From Strigops habroptila (Eukaryota; Chordata; Aves; Psittaciformes; Psittacidae), in NCBI RefSeq assembly GCF_004027225.2, contig NC_046358.1:7223284-7287283 (forward strand): 64,000 nt of DNA, given 5' to 3'. This document shows, one piece after another, positions 11,401 through 23,998 of the stretch. Position 1 is the stretch's first letter, and the number at the start of each line of letters is the position of its first letter. The notes below the pieces were generated by a model that did no database searches, was not told the origin of the DNA, and saw only the letters and a list, made by a program, of their open reading frames with translations. The position numbers and the translations under genes are program-made.

Positions 11401-14400
11401 TATCAAAAAGCAGTGATATGCAAGTAGAAAATTCTGAAGCATTAGGATTTTGCTTTAAATGAAAGAGGGCAGCTGCTGCTTTTAGCTTGTAAATGTTAGC
11501 ATTGATGCTGAGCTGTTGGTAAAATATTGTTACTAGGACACAGGCTTTCCACATCGCTGCACCTCCTGCCTAAATGGCTAATGCATACTTTGCCTTTCAG
11601 CTATAGCTTAAAATGCAGCAGTCCTGAAGGGTCTGGTAACAAGCTGATCATGTTATACAGATGGTAACTTTGTCTATTAAAAATAATTCAGACCTGGTCG
11701 GAGCAGAAGTTTGCAGAAATAGTATAAGCACACAGTCAGGTCACTCAATTAGAGGTCAAACAGTTTAACCATGTTGCAACAGATTTATTATAATTGAGAT
11801 TCTCAACAGCACTGTGGTGTGACCGGGTGCAAGGTGTGCTTTAGAATGCATTTAAAACTAGAACGTCTTGCTGCTTTGCCTTTCCCAGCCCAGACTAGTA
11901 ATCAGGTTTGCCAATTCCTTCTTTTCCCCTGTGTTTTAAGATGACAGTGTTACAAAAGGCCAGTATACTTAATATCAAAACCTTTGTGTTTACTTTGCCA
12001 GTTTTTGGTATAATGACATGAATCAAACCTTGTTGCTGATTCATTCGTTTTCAAAAGTAGCAAACATTTCGTAACCAGGTTTGAGACTTTTGACCCAAAC
12101 TTCAAAACCAGCAGGACTGTATTTGACTTGGAGGGAATTGCTGATATTTCAAGAGATTGGGCAGGAAATCTCCTGCATCCAGACAGAATAGTTTGGGTTT
12201 TTTTACAGGCTCACCCCATTGCTGTTATGTTTGCAATTTAAAATCTAAATTATTATGGAGTACAGCTTGTGTTGACTGATAAATTGCTGTGCTCTGTTGT
12301 GGAAAAGACAAAGGCGGGGGGAACCCAAACATGTTGACCACAGTATTCACTAAGACACACTTGGTGTGTCTGTTTTGGTCACACCAAGGTTGTCTCACTT
12401 TCCTGTCAGTGACATTCTATTAGGTTGAAAGAAAAGAAAAATTATTATAGCAATTCTAGGAATAGAGTGAACCCTGTGTTCATGTCATAGTGATCTAAAA
12501 TGTGTTGACATCAATACAGCTCAGGACAACATCCAGATCAGGAAAAGCTATAATAATGTAAGCATAGCTGTGCTTATACTATCCTGTGGATATACAATCA
12601 TGAGCAGAGAAGAGAATGGCTGGCAAGAGCATTGAGTATTTGCAATGTACTGGTGAAGTTACATCTGGTGTACAGGCCCCTGTCAAAGTCGAAGTTTCCT
12701 ACTTTAAAACAGGAGTGCTGCTTGGTTGAATCTAAAATAATCTGAAATTTGGCATTTATAATAAGGTATAAAGTTGTTGCATAAATGAAAACTTCCATTA
12801 AAATATGCAGATCACCTGTGGTATGCTTGGAGGAGTATGGTATTGTCCCAAGATCTGGAATGGGGTAGTCTGGAAAAATGCCAACTCAAATGATGCCGTT
12901 CCAAAATACATTTTAAAAAAACATACATTATTTTCATTTTGAAGCCATATTTTCCTTCAAAGCCATTTCAGAAGCTTTCCTTGAATTGCAAACTAGTTGG
13001 CATCTTACAGGAAGGTTTCTAGCACAAATGACATCTGAGAAGCACTGTTAACGTGGTAAATGAGCACTGCAGGTGTGTAACATAATACAGGCTTGGCACT
13101 GTCTTTTGTGCCATTAGTTGTAGAGAAAACGTGATTTAAAGAGTTACATTTTAAAAACCACCAAGTGTCTGGCTGTGGAAATAGGGCCCAGTGGATGTTT
13201 TACTACGAATTCTCTTCAAGGAACTTTTTCTCATCCGACTTCAACTTAATGCAGCTTCTTGTGTTGTTGCTTTACTTAGCCGGGAAGACTTCCAGCGGAT
13301 TCCAGAGCTTGCCATCAATCCACTGGGAGACAGAATTATCAATGCCTTCTTTCCTGAAGGGTGAGTTCCAATAAAACAGGTACAAAATTTGTAATTCATC
13401 AGAAGTTTTGATAGGACTGAAATGCTGGTAATTAAAGCACAGATTTTGAATTTACTAATAATTGAACACCTCAAACTTGACATGAAATGTGTGTGGGTAC
13501 ATTGGGTCCTCAGCATGTTTTTATTCTGTAATGAGAAATGCTTACCAACCTTAAAAGTCTTCTGTGTGCTTTGTTAGTTGAGAAACTCAGGCTTCATGTC
13601 ACAGTTTTCTGTTCTTGCTGTGCTGCTGAACACTTAGAAAGCAAGTAAAGGGCATGTATTTACTTCGGTTCTTAAAGCAAACTTATAGCAATACTATTTT
13701 ATGCTAAGTAGTATTGCAATTAACTAATTCAGTCTCTTTTTTCACCTTTAAGCTTCTAAGTATACCTTTGTTACTAGATCAGGTTTTTTTTTTTTTTTTT
13801 TGTTTTCAGTTTTTGATCACATTTAAGACCTAGCTTATGGCACTTCTAAATCCAAAGAGAGATGAAGTTTGCAGTACTGTTTCTCTATTTTACCTCTCTA
13901 GATTGTTCTATGGAATCTGCTGCTGTTCTTGAACACATTTGCCATTACTGATTCATGAAGATCAGAGTGACTAATCAAGTCATAATATAAGCTAATACCA
14001 GGCAGGCTTTCCTGAATAGAATGCAGGAGTCATGGAAAGTACTTAAGTAGCTGGTTCCCACGGAGTTAGAGAAGAGAGCTATTTGTCAGAGCAGTGAGCA
14101 ATGGCTGCCCCACAGACATGAGCCAAGTATGACAATAAAGCTGGCAGGGACAATGTACTTAATGACAAAGGGCACAGCACCTGAACAAGAAAAGCAGAGC
14201 AGCTCCAGTGACTTGTCAGGTCAGCCAACAGTCCAGTGGTTGCCAGACAAGTTGACAGGTCAATCCAGAGAATAGGGGTCCAGGTCAGCAAGATCTACTG
14301 CCAGACTCAGGCACAGCTGCAGGATAGCTCAAGCAAGGGCCAAGGGTGAGGGCTTGAGCTTAAACAGAGCTTGCAGGCAGGGACTGGGGAGCCCTCAAGA

Positions 14401-17400
14401 AGACTTCTCATGGCTTCTTTTTTTTATACATCCTACTTCATAACCGTGTGATCCCAGGCTGGAGCTGCTCTGTACCAGAGCTGGGTTTGAGCATAGGCAG
14501 CCAAACCCTGGGGAGGTGGGAGTGTAAGAATCTGCATGGTCTCAATACTTTAGACATTCATACTCTCTACTGAAGTACAGAACCTGTGTAAGCTGTGCTA
14601 AAACTGACTTGCTGAAATGCTTATGCAGAGAGGACCAGGTGAATTTCCGTGGATTCATGAGGACACTAGCCCACTTCCGACCCATAGAAGATAATGAAAA
14701 GAGCAAAGACCAGAATGGACCAGAACCACTGAACAGCCGAAGTAACAAGCTCCACTGTAAGAAATGTGAACCTTCCTGTTGGAGCAATTATTTTTCCTTT
14801 TTTTTGTGATGTGTGGGGTTTTTTTTGTTTGTTTTGTTTTCTGGGAAGTGAGTGAAGGCATTTGGGGTCTTCTGTAGAGTCCTTCCCCATGGAAGGATAT
14901 CCTCTAATACATGATTAAATGGTTCACCTGCAAAGTCATTTCAGATTTAGAAGCACCATCCCTTACATGAATGGTCTTTTCTGCCATTTTCTCCAGTTTT
15001 CCATATAATACAGGGCTTTTTCCTTACCTTCAGCTGAGTACTTTCTTGAGTGTTTGGATGACTGCCTACAGCATATGAGCAGACTGCTCTTGCTCACTAA
15101 TCAAAGTTGGCAACAGTTTCCTCAGAGCACTTAAAATTTCTGTCTTATCTCATGCAGGATATAGTCAAAGAGAATTAATGGTAATGTAAAAATGGTTGGC
15201 TCTGAGGTTAAAGGACTGAATGTATCTTAGTGCTAATTATACTTCCATGACTCGGGACATTAAAGAAATACCTCTGCAAGCACAGTGCTTCTGAAAAGTA
15301 CTCTTACTGAGTACTTCACTAAGATTTTTCACTGGCAATAATTTTACTCCTGTATGCAGTAATAACACTATGAAACTGAAAATGAATTTTTATGGGGAAT
15401 TGAAATTCTAAGCTAATTCTCTTAAAATAACTTAGTAACACTTGCTTTTCTTTTATAAGTGTATTGCTACAAAGAAAAATAATAGCACTTGAATTAAACT
15501 GCTTATTCTTTTCTTCCCTGTAGTTGCTTTTCGGTTATATGATCTAGATAAAGATGACAAGATTTCCAGGGATGAGCTTCTTCAGGTAAATAGCACAGGG
15601 CTGCTTTGAATGACTCCATCCTGACCTTTTGTGTGACTACTCTCTTCGTTCTAAATGGGTGTGGAGTTACAACAGTCTTCTCAAAAGAGGAAATTTGGTG
15701 ACTAATTGCTTATCTCTGGTTTAAAGCTTTATATATAGTGCGAGACTTTGATCTCATTTGGTAGCCTAGGTTGTTCTGTCAGACTGGGAATGCTAGATTC
15801 ATGTTTAAACCAGAGCGTTAGGTTAAGCAGATTCTGTTGGAAATGATACCTAAATATCCAACAAATACACTAAGCCCCTTATGAACTACCTTCTATTCTA
15901 ATAGAACTTCACAGGGATAGTCCTTGAGGTTGTTTGGCTGATCCTCTGTGCATCCTCTCAATAGAATAAAACTTGAAATTGCAGCAAAGGTAATCAAAGT
16001 TCATCACTGCTGCATATATACATGAAACTAGGCTTGAGCTAGGAGTAATGACATACTACTAATCCTGGGAAGTAGACGTGGCAATTTGTGGTTCCTGTTG
16101 CAGGACAAGGATTTGCTTTTGACTGAAATTGCTCTCTATCTGCACAGGAAATACTAACTGTAGAGAGTAATGGCAGTTATCATTTGACCATATACTTAAA
16201 AGCTTCCTGCAGGCAACTATCTCAACAGCAGATACTTGATTAAATGTTGGTACGTTTTGTGGGGAAAAATATAGACAAAAGCATTGGAACAAAACATACT
16301 CATTCCTAGTTCCAGAAGCTTTCTCATACTCTGCCTCTTCCTGCTGTCTAGTGAAAAGGCAGGATTCTTTGTTGAAGGTGGCTGCAGAAGGAAACTCTTT
16401 CCTGAAAGCAGTGATGTACAAAGGACAAATAAAAGTCTGTCTAGAAATGACTTCCGTGAAAATCCTCCAGGATTGTTCTTGTATGGTGTTATTTCAACAG
16501 TGTACACAAGAAACAGCACTAAGAATACTTCTATTCCTATATCAATAATGGCTATTCTGTTTTCATTACAAAAATAGTAATCTGGGGAATTCTGTATGTT
16601 TCAGGTATTACGGATGATGGTTGGTGTAAATATTTCAGATGAGCAGCTGGGCAGCATTGCCGACAGGACAATCCAGGAAGCTGATCAAGATGGAGATAGT
16701 GCCATCTCCTTTGCAGAGTTTGTAAAGGTTGGTAAACTACACTGTTAATGACTAAAGGAAACTGCTCAGTAATGGGCAAGTCATTCAGACTTAAATGCAA
16801 ATGGAAACAGAGAGGAAGTTGTTCAAATAGTCCTGCCTGAATTTGGGCAAAGCAAGCTTTCTGCTGGCTCGTTTTCTTCCCTTCTTCATCAGGACCCTTT
16901 TTTTTATATTGTCAGGGTACTAATAATTAGTCCATATGTTCCTTCATGCTCTTACGTGAAGAAACATATGCCGTAGCTCTTACAAGCTGAATTACTGAAT
17001 TACTGAATACACTGCAGAATTTCCACTTTTTGCAACCACTTCTTTCTACAGAAGTAGCCTGACTAGCACAGTTACAACAGAGTAATTCTTCTCCTCTACT
17101 TGTGCTGATCAGTTTTCACTTGTAGATTTTATCTTGTTAGCAAAACAACTAATACTAGCATTCAAGTTCCTAGTTCTAGTCCTTTGAATTACATCTTTTG
17201 TTAGTCAGAAATAGGTAATAGTAAGGAACCATTACATAGTCAGTGGAGAAAGCTGCTATAGCAGAGCAGTTTCAACTACCTAATGTAGATGGCATTGACA
17301 AGAGGAACCAGACTCATCTTGGAGGTGGACCTGAGGCAACAGAAACAAGTTGCAACATAGGAAATTCTGGTTAGCTATGAGGAAGACTTTTTACCAAGAG

Positions 17401-18105
17401 GATGATCATAGCTGCTGAAGATGTAGAACCTCTTTCATGGAGAAACTTAAAACTTAACTGGACAAGGCCCAAAGCAACCTGATCTAGCTGGTCCTGCTTT
17501 AAGTAAGAGTTGAGGGAATTGACTAAAAGACCTCAAGTCTTTTCAAATTTAAATTACTCTCATCTTAGAACAGTGAAGTCTACTGCCTGGAGCAGGCTGT
17601 CTTTGTACCTCAGTGTTAATAGCAATTCAGTGAATGAAGTTGTCACCTCAGTTTTACAATGATTTGTGTTAGTGATGCTGTGCTCTTGATTTTAGCTCTT
17701 CAGTGACTGCTCATGCCCCTTCCTCTGCTCCGTTCTTCCTTCTGTTTCCTGCCTGTGCATTCCCACACAATCTAATTTTGGGAATCCAAGCCTTTCTGGG
17801 CTTTTGGCAGACTGAAAGTGCATAAGTTACATGTTGGTTGACAGCCTTTGTCCAGCTTTAATGGATGAAGTTTCTTTCTTTGGAAGGACCTTAGTCCAGA
17901 ATGAAAAACAGCAGTCTGTAGATGAAAGACCAGCATGCCAAATTGAAGACATCCCATCTTCCTGCCCACTTCCTCTACACTAGAGTAAGAAACCTTGTAG
18001 GAGAGAAGTATGCACAGTAACTTAAGTAGCTGTTTCTGAATTTTATTGCAGGTTTTGGAGAAGGTGGATGTAGAGCAGAAAATGAGCATTCGATTTCTTC
18101 ACTGA
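2382..18105 (+). CDS. CHP1: CHP1, calcineurin-like EF-hand protein 1 (complete, 7 coding exons)
   Basis: An obligate, Ca2+-binding partner of Na+/H+ exchangers such as NHE1. It also inhibits calcineurin and supports membrane traffic, and acts N-myristoylated at membranes and in the cytosol. Exons: 2382-2448, 7746-7818, 13280-13360, 14629-14756, 15524-15585, 16605-16727 and 18052-18105, all with GT-AG borders and consistent phase. They give 195 aa, the same length as the human protein. Gly2 follows the initiator Met in a myristoylation context (MGSRAST). The two canonical Ca2+-binding EF loops are residues 123-134 ([12 protein letters not shown]) and 164-175 ([12 protein letters not shown]); the N-terminal two EF-hands are degenerate, as in the family. 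The protein ends MSIRFLH. The gene diverges from EXD1 and lies upstream of Cyrano on the same strand. Identity is very secure: the protein is nearly identical to the mammalian one. Confidence 0.97.
2449..7745 (+). other. CHP1: CHP1 intron 1
   Basis: About 5.3 kb. Apart from the CpG-island tail at its start, one CR1 fragment (5491-5590) and paired small hairpins at 4422-4471, I see nothing beyond AT-rich unique sequence. Confidence 0.85.
5491..5590 (-). repeat. CR1 LINE 3'-end fragment
   Basis: Minus-oriented CR1 tail: a TCATAGAATCATAGAAT terminus followed by the conserved GGTTTGGGTTGGAAAGGACC core. About 100 bp, 5'-truncated. Confidence 0.95.
7746..7818 (+). CDS. CHP1: CHP1 coding exon 2
   Basis: Residues 23-46, first degenerate EF-hand ([19 protein letters not shown]). 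Acceptor CTGCAG, donor TTAG|GTGGGT. Confidence 0.95.
7819..13279 (+). other. CHP1: CHP1 intron 2
   Basis: About 5.5 kb of AT-rich sequence. I recognise no repeat family, RNA gene or additional exon in it. Confidence 0.8.
13280..13360 (+). CDS. CHP1: CHP1 coding exon 3
   Basis: 81 bp, residues 47-73 ([14 protein letters not shown]...FFPEG). Acceptor TACTTAG, donor GAAGG|GTGAGT. Confidence 0.95.
13361..14628 (+). other. CHP1: CHP1 intron 3
   Basis: About 1.3 kb with a poly-T run near 13785-13802. No other feature seen. Confidence 0.8.
14629..14756 (+). CDS. CHP1: CHP1 coding exon 4
   Basis: 128 bp, residues 74-116, second EF-hand and central linker ([20 protein letters not shown]...). Acceptor TATGCAG, donor CACT|GTAAGA. 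Confidence 0.95.
15524..15585 (+). CDS. CHP1: CHP1 coding exon 5
   Basis: 62 bp, residues 117-137, carrying the third EF-hand loop, a Ca2+ site ([12 protein letters not shown]). Acceptor CCCTGTAG, donor CAG|GTAAAT. Confidence 0.96.
15586..16604 (+). other. CHP1: CHP1 intron 5
   Basis: About 1 kb of unique AT-rich sequence. Nothing recognised. Confidence 0.75.
16605..16727 (+). CDS. CHP1: CHP1 coding exon 6
   Basis: 123 bp, residues 138-178, carrying the fourth EF-hand loop at 164-175. Acceptor GTTTCAG, donor AAAG|GTTGGT. Confidence 0.96.
17280..17552 (+). repeat. Degraded CR1 LINE fragment in CHP1 intron 6
   Basis: Plus-oriented, old CR1. Recognisable blocks include the GAGAAACTTAAAACTTAACTGG segment and the following CAACCTGATCTAGCTGGTCC, but the terminal repeats are gone. 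Confidence 0.65.
18052..18105 (+). CDS. CHP1: CHP1 coding exon 7 (stop)
   Basis: Residues 179-195 plus TGA at 18103-18105. Encodes the C-terminal helix containing [14 protein letters not shown]. Acceptor ATTGCAG. Confidence 0.96.
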   Translation, partial: VLEKVDVEQKMSIRFLH

Positions 18106-19931
18106 TGGATGGAGAGCCTGTTCCTTTGTACCCCTATTATAATGAATAGAACTTCATTTTCTCCTTAGCACCTTCCCCCAGAGCGTTGCTACTGGTGCAT
18201 ATACAGTACATCTCCAACCCCTCCCTGATTTGTTCTACCAATGTGAACATTCCCTGTGCATCAGGAACAAAGGGAAATGGCTGCCATGAAACTTGGAAAG
18301 GAGCATTTTTTTAAATCTTTTCCTTCAGGTTTTTTTTTTTTTAATCCTTTCTCCCTTGGCTCCTTCTGCACTACTGTTTCAGCAAAAATGTCTCTCCTTA
18401 TGTACTGCTGTTTAATCTACAAACTGATTCTTCTGAGCTCTGAATCAGAATGGAAAACGGGAACATGCCACAGAAATGCCCTCTGAAACATTTTGGAGAC
18501 AAGCATCTACTCAAATACTAGGTGCAGTGATAAACGATTCACTTTTGTTTCCAGTAGCAATACCATGTTACAACTGCCTTTCCCGCCCCCCCACTTTCCC
18601 ATTTGGCTCTTTACATGCAGATGTGTTTCTTCCAAGTCTGCCTTTTACTTGAGGACTTCTCAATTTCTAAGGTTTCATTGTACAACTAGCACTGAATGCA
18701 TGATGGTGGCCTGGAGTACTTTAAAGTGCTGTGAATAGATTTTATTCTTTGTGAGATGAATTCACAGGGACAATAGGAGAATCTGTGGCAGAGACAGGCT
18801 GTGATGTCCTCAAAAAGAATAGGAATTCTGCACTAAGTTGTTTAAATTGTTCCAGTAGCACATGCAGAAACTTGTTTTTGTCCTTGACAGCCACTGGACC
18901 ATGAAGTGCCCTCTCCAGGTTACTTTGCTCTAGGATCCTTCCTCCCATCAGGGTGGTTTTGCCTCTGAAACTGTAAACTTGTTTACCAGTGTACATAATG
19001 CAAGAAAACTACTCATGCCAAAATCTGGATTTGTAGTTCTGTTACTGCCCCTGGAAATGGTGTGAACTGGGTTGTTTTTTTGCTTGGTTTTGTTTTTTTT
19101 CTTTTAATCATAGTGGCCTGTAATTATTTACATTTTCCAGTATGGAAGTCCTGGTCTGTTAGATTTGTGTTGAGGGTGGTAGCTGTATTTATGAAAGCTC
19201 TGGCATAATATGTTCTTCCCCAAATTATATTCTTATCTCAAATATTTTAGGATATATTTCTACACGAATCTTTTAGTAAGTGTAAGATGATTAATACTGA
19301 TAATATAGTGCTAAAAGTTCAAGTGGTAAAGATCATTGAAGATTCAATAGCACCATAATTTTCTGTGGCTAGATTGGTAAATCATCTCATCCAGTTCAGC
19401 TGAAGCATCCTACAGCCTTGGAGATCCTTCCAATGAAACCAAAAAAACCCTGGGAGCTTCCTTGTTGAAGAATCAGTGTAATAACTGCTTCTCTGTGTCG
19501 TGTGTTAACATTTCTATAAATACTTACCAGTCTCAAACTACTCTCAAATGTGCATTTCCTTTTTTCTCAGTTCCTTTAATCATCACTTGTGTTAAAGAAT
19601 AACATGCAAGTGTCTGAAGGATTTGTGATTTGTTTTAAGGAATGGAGAAGTGAAATGTTGCACTTCATTGTTTTGCAGAGTGCAGCACAATTCCAGAAAG
19701 AAATGTAAATTAAAGACTTCTACTCTGTATGAGAGAGGAACATTATAGTTTTATGACCATGTCATGTAAAATAGGAATGTAACAATATGAACAGACTGAA
19801 AAGTTAAAAGTGTTTGTAAGCTTTGTGATTTGCTTAGAAATAGGTGTTGCTCTCTTCTGGCTCCATAGTTGTAACCTACGGTCGTGCCTTATTGTCCCAG
19901 TGAGACTGGAAATTGTATTTATCAATCCATA

Positions 19932-19937
19932 AATAAA
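19932..19937 (+). terminator. Candidate CHP1 poly(A) signal (proximal)
   Basis: AATAAA in the CHP1 3' UTR, about 1.83 kb after the stop. Confidence 0.45.
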
Positions 19938-20622
19938 CCTTCCACTCCATAAAAAAAATCCCACACCAAAATATTCCTGTATGGTAACTGACTATCCTTT
20001 AATGATTAGAGAAGTTAAATACCAGTAGAGTGGTGCTAGCAGGCTTTACAAATCAGTTTCTTATCACTGAGCTTTTATTTGGCTGGTAGAGTGGAGGAAA
20101 CTAGTGTAAAACATGAGCTCCAGAAGAGAGGGCACACACCCATACTACTGCACTATGGATCTTGTAACAACATGAGCTTTACCCCTCCCCATGGTTCCAA
20201 ACTAGGCTTTCTTTTTTTTTTCCCCTCTCCACAGTGTCATAGCATTGTTCTGATTAAAGGGTATATAATACCAATCTAGTTTGTGATGTCTGTCCTTAAG
20301 TCCCCACCTTAGGCATCAGGTATTCTTGCTAATGTGCTTTAGGGTGAACACAAATACTCTAATAGGTGCACAACCAACAAAACCAAATGGAACAAAGACC
20401 AGCTAACCCTCCTGCAATAAACCAACCAACCCCCAACTATCAGAATTTAACTTTGCTGTTAGCTGTATAAATCACATGGAAGCCACTGAGTATTTTATTC
20501 AGTGTCCTGAAATCTGCGTATTTAATATGTAACTTAAAAGGCGGTAGACAGTAAGAGAAGGAGTTTTAGGGTTAAGATGTTAAATTTATGTTGAATTTAA
20601 AATTGTTCAAAACTAAGCTATA

Positions 20623-20628
20623 AATAAA
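20623..20628 (+). terminator. Candidate CHP1 poly(A) signal (distal)
   Basis: AATAAA about 2.5 kb after the CHP1 stop and before the Cyrano CpG island. Confidence 0.45.
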
Positions 20629-21162
20629 CAAGTAAATTTCCACGAAAGTCATACTTTGCTTGGAGAAATTAAGTCTTCTGAGGACTAAAGCTCATCTGTG
20701 AAGCTTAGTCAGGAAAAGGAATAAGATTATCAGCTCAAAGGCAGAGCTACTGACTATTTCATCTTTCTCTTATGGAAGTGCAGTGTAAGGGATAGGTATT
20801 TAAATACAGATGAACCATTTCCAAGTCTACTAACAAGCAGGAAGTAAAGTCTGTTACGCTGAGACTCTCTGGATGGATGGCTGCAGAAATGCATGGTTGC
20901 TACCAGATTTCATTAGCTGTTACAGTATTATGAAGACTACAGGAAGCAGAAATAGGTTTTAGAATACTGAGAGATGGCAAGTGAGTTGACTTAAATAGTT
21001 GTAGGCCCATTAGTGTGGCATTAAGTCTGTGCAAAACAAAATACTGTATTCAGTACAGGATTTGACTTGTGAAAACCGGGACTAAAAATGATGTTAGTTT
21101 CCATAATGTTACAATAGAAAATGACTTTAAAATCTGCTTTTAGTTCTTTGAATTGACAACTT

Positions 21163-21279
21163 TGGTTGGACAGAGGCTTGGGTGACATAGTCTAGGTTGC
21201 AGTGTCCCTGCCCATGGGAGGGGATTGGAACTAGATGATCTTAAGGCCCTTTCCAACCCAAACTACTCTCTGATTCTCT
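21163..21279 (+). repeat. CR1 LINE 3'-end fragment
   Basis: Plus-oriented. GTGTCCCTGCCCATGGGAGG, then GGAACTAGATGATCTTAAGG, ending at a TCTGATTCTC terminus. It lies between CHP1 and the Cyrano promoter. Confidence 0.9.
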
Positions 21280-21559
21280 AAGCACGTGTGTGGATATAAC
21301 ACTTAAGTTGGCAGAAGTGTTTCATTTTGTCAGTCTGCACTGAAACACTACTTAGTAGCAAAGTGTGCATTAAATGGATTAAGATTTCAACTGAAAGGGT
21401 TTGTAGTAGCTGTCTGCGATGAATCACGGCCAGACGGGGGTGTTTCTCCAGAGTTTTCTGAATGGGTAAGTACTCCTCTTCACACGGTTCCACCCTTCAG
21501 CTTGAAGTGTAAAATTACCGCTGTTTAAAAAGAATAATAGTTTTCGCAGCTGACACAGA

Positions 21560-22760
21560 CCCCGGCGCTGTGAATGAAGGTTGTCATTCACACACCCGAC
21601 AGCCGCGGGCGGCGCTGGCTCCGCCGGGAATTCGCGCGGGCGGCGGCCGCGGGCACATTGCTGCGCAATGAAATGGAGGACGGGCAGGCGGGCCGTGCCT
21701 GCGGGGCAGCAGCGCAGCGGCTGTCCGGAACCCGCTCCCCGCGCCTCGGCCCCGTGGCTCTATGCGGGTCCCGGCAGAGCTGGCGGGACGCGGCCCCTGC
21801 GCCCTCTTCCCTGCCGGGCCGGGCCGCGGTCCCTCGCCCCGGGAGCGGCTCCTTTAAATCCCCCTGGAGGTCACTGGAGGATTCTCCCCGGCCAGCCCTG
21901 CTCGCGCGGCTCGAGCCAATCCTTTTCCAGGCGTGTGCCCTCCCCGGGACCAATCAGAAAGGAAAGCCTTGGAGGCGGGAGGCCAGCCTCCGTGATGGAC
22001 GGCGCTGCTGGCCAATCACTGCCCAAACTGGACGGCTGATGCATTGGTGCAGCACCCAATAGGCTTGCGGCCGGAGTAGGCGGGCCCGGCGTCGCCGGGC
22101 GCTGCGAGCCCCCCGTCGGGTGGCCGCGGTGAGGAGGGGAAGATGGCGGAGTGAGAGGGAGAGGCGGAGGGGCCGGGGCCGGCTGCGGCCCCGCGGCCTG
22201 GGCCGCGCTCAGGTGAGTGCGGTGGGGAACAACGACGACCTTGGGCGCGGAACCGCACCCAGCCCGGTGCCTGGTGCCCCGCTCCCTGATTGGGTTGGGG
22301 CCGGGTGCCCGCGCACCCGCCTCCCCGTCCTGCTCCGTGATTGGGCTGGGCCTGGGCATGTTCGCGCCCGCCGCTTCCTGAGGCGGGTGGTGCCCGCCGC
22401 CCAGCGCCGCGGACTCGGGCCGGGCCGGGCAGCGCAACTGCGCGGCTGCCCGCCCGCCTCACCCGGCAGCGCGGCCTCCGCTCCGGGGCGGGGGGCCGAG
22501 TGTGCGTGTGAGGGTCCGTGAGGTGACGGCCGGCGCCAGGCGGGGCGCGGCGGTGGGAACGTGGCCCTTCGAGCCGCCCGGAAAAGTCCGAGTAACTTCG
22601 GAGCTGGGGCGAGGCCGTGAGCGGGTGGGCAGCGGTGCGGGGCTGCAGCAGATGGCTGGGAGGGGAGAGCCTGCCTCCCGCCCAGCAGAACCTCCGGCCG
22701 AGCTGGGAACAGCCGGAACGCGCTTTCGGCGAACAGCTGCCGCTCACAGCGAACGTGGAG
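21560..22760 (+). promoter_or_regulatory. CpG island: Cyrano (OIP5-AS1) promoter with NF-Y box array
   Basis: GC-rich island containing five CCAAT boxes within 145 bp: 21916-21920, 21950-21954 (GACCAATCAG, full NF-Y context), 22012-22016, 22043-22047 (reverse) and 22056-22060. A YY1-type element AAGATGGCGGA follows at 22140-22150. There is no TATA box. The order (NF-Y array, start site, YY1 motif, donor at 22213) is that of a strong housekeeping promoter. No protein-coding start was recognised in the island, which fits a noncoding transcript. Confidence 0.75.
22100..22212 (+). ncRNA. OIP5-AS1: Cyrano exon 1 (start approximate)
   Basis: GC-rich first exon ending at CTCAG|GTGAGT (22212/22213), a near-consensus donor. 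The start is placed just after the last CCAAT box and is not resolvable to the base. Confidence 0.6.
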
Positions 22761-23998
22761 ACGAGAACCCAAAATGTACCATCCGAAATTAGCCTGTTTG
22801 TCTCCGGCTGCAAGCATAGCGCTGGGTACAGTTACTCTTCTGTTATAGTTGTTATTCCTGGAATCTGTGTGCTAAATGGATTTGACTAATCTGAATAGTT
22901 TTATCCTTCTTTTCTGATGTCTTTATGCCATAGTGACACAGACGTGCACAAAGGGGGTGGCTTCTGTGTCGTTTGACAAAATCAGAACGTGCGAGTGGTC
23001 TGTGGCACAAAATAACTTTTATGGAGAGTGGGGAGAATATAGAGGAATTGATTGTAGCCTTATGAGTTCGTGGGATTGTTGGTAATGAGACAGAAAGGAT
23101 TTTACACGTGATGAAACGTATAAAACCAGTGTCTCTCATTTCCATGTTAGTAACGTGCGCGTCAGGTATGCCATGAATGTTTCAGAATTGTTGGAGGTAT
23201 TTTGTGCTATGGAATGGAACTTTGTTTAAATTAACAAAAGGAGGGGAGGCTTCTTACTGAAAACAAAAGGCTTACTGTCATAGCATGAGATTCCTGATGT
23301 TCTGTATTTGATAACAAACCTTTAAATCTCAAGTTTGTAATAGAATTCGAAGTGACTGCATTTTCAACGTGCATGTCAGGTAAAAGTGAAAAATGGAGGT
23401 AGTTAAACGAGAAGCTTGGTTTTAGATCATGTGGAAACGTGGTGTGTTATCTTACGTGATGTAATAATAGATTAGTTGTTTGTAACTGGTGAAATAACTC
23501 AAAAGAAATACGGTGAGTGTGTTTGTCACAACCAGTTCCAAAAGCAGTAGCTGCTCATGAGAAAAATTTCCCAGGCCATGAGTTACCAGTTTCATGTGCT
23601 GTATTATTCACATAGTAACAATAATAGCAGCTTATGAGCAACGTAACATTAAGGCATAGTAAGGCTGCTACTGATGAGTATTCCTCCTGATGAATAGTCT
23701 GTGTGTGAATTGTTAAAATATACCAGGGGAATTTGCCTTTGGCATATTGCATATAAAGATAATTCTGCTTTATGTGATCATTAAAAGAATAATAACCAAT
23801 TAGCTTTCTTTCACAGGAAGTTGGATGCTATTTTTGCATTAAGTAAATTCAGTCGGATTAATATTTGTTCTGAAATGCTTTGCATGCACAAGAGCTGCGA
23901 GAAGTATCTTCAAAAGACAAAGCAACAAAAAAAATCAGAGTTTTCTGTTACTCTGGTCTATGTCAGATCAACTATTGCTGTATGATCTTGTGCACAGC

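Larger units (their letters stand above)
18106..20640 (+). other. CHP1: CHP1 3' UTR (end uncertain)
   Basis: Unspliced sequence following the CHP1 stop. Canonical AATAAA hexamers on the plus strand lie at 19932-19937 and 20623-20628, so the UTR is probably 1.85 or 2.5 kb. Which site is used cannot be told from sequence alone. Confidence 0.5.

Noticed and set aside
22016-22813. 265-codon minus-strand ORF across the Cyrano CpG island
   Set aside because: Long ORFs without stops are expected in CpG islands. The peptide is Arg/Pro/Ala/Gly-rich with no domain, and several other frames are equally open.
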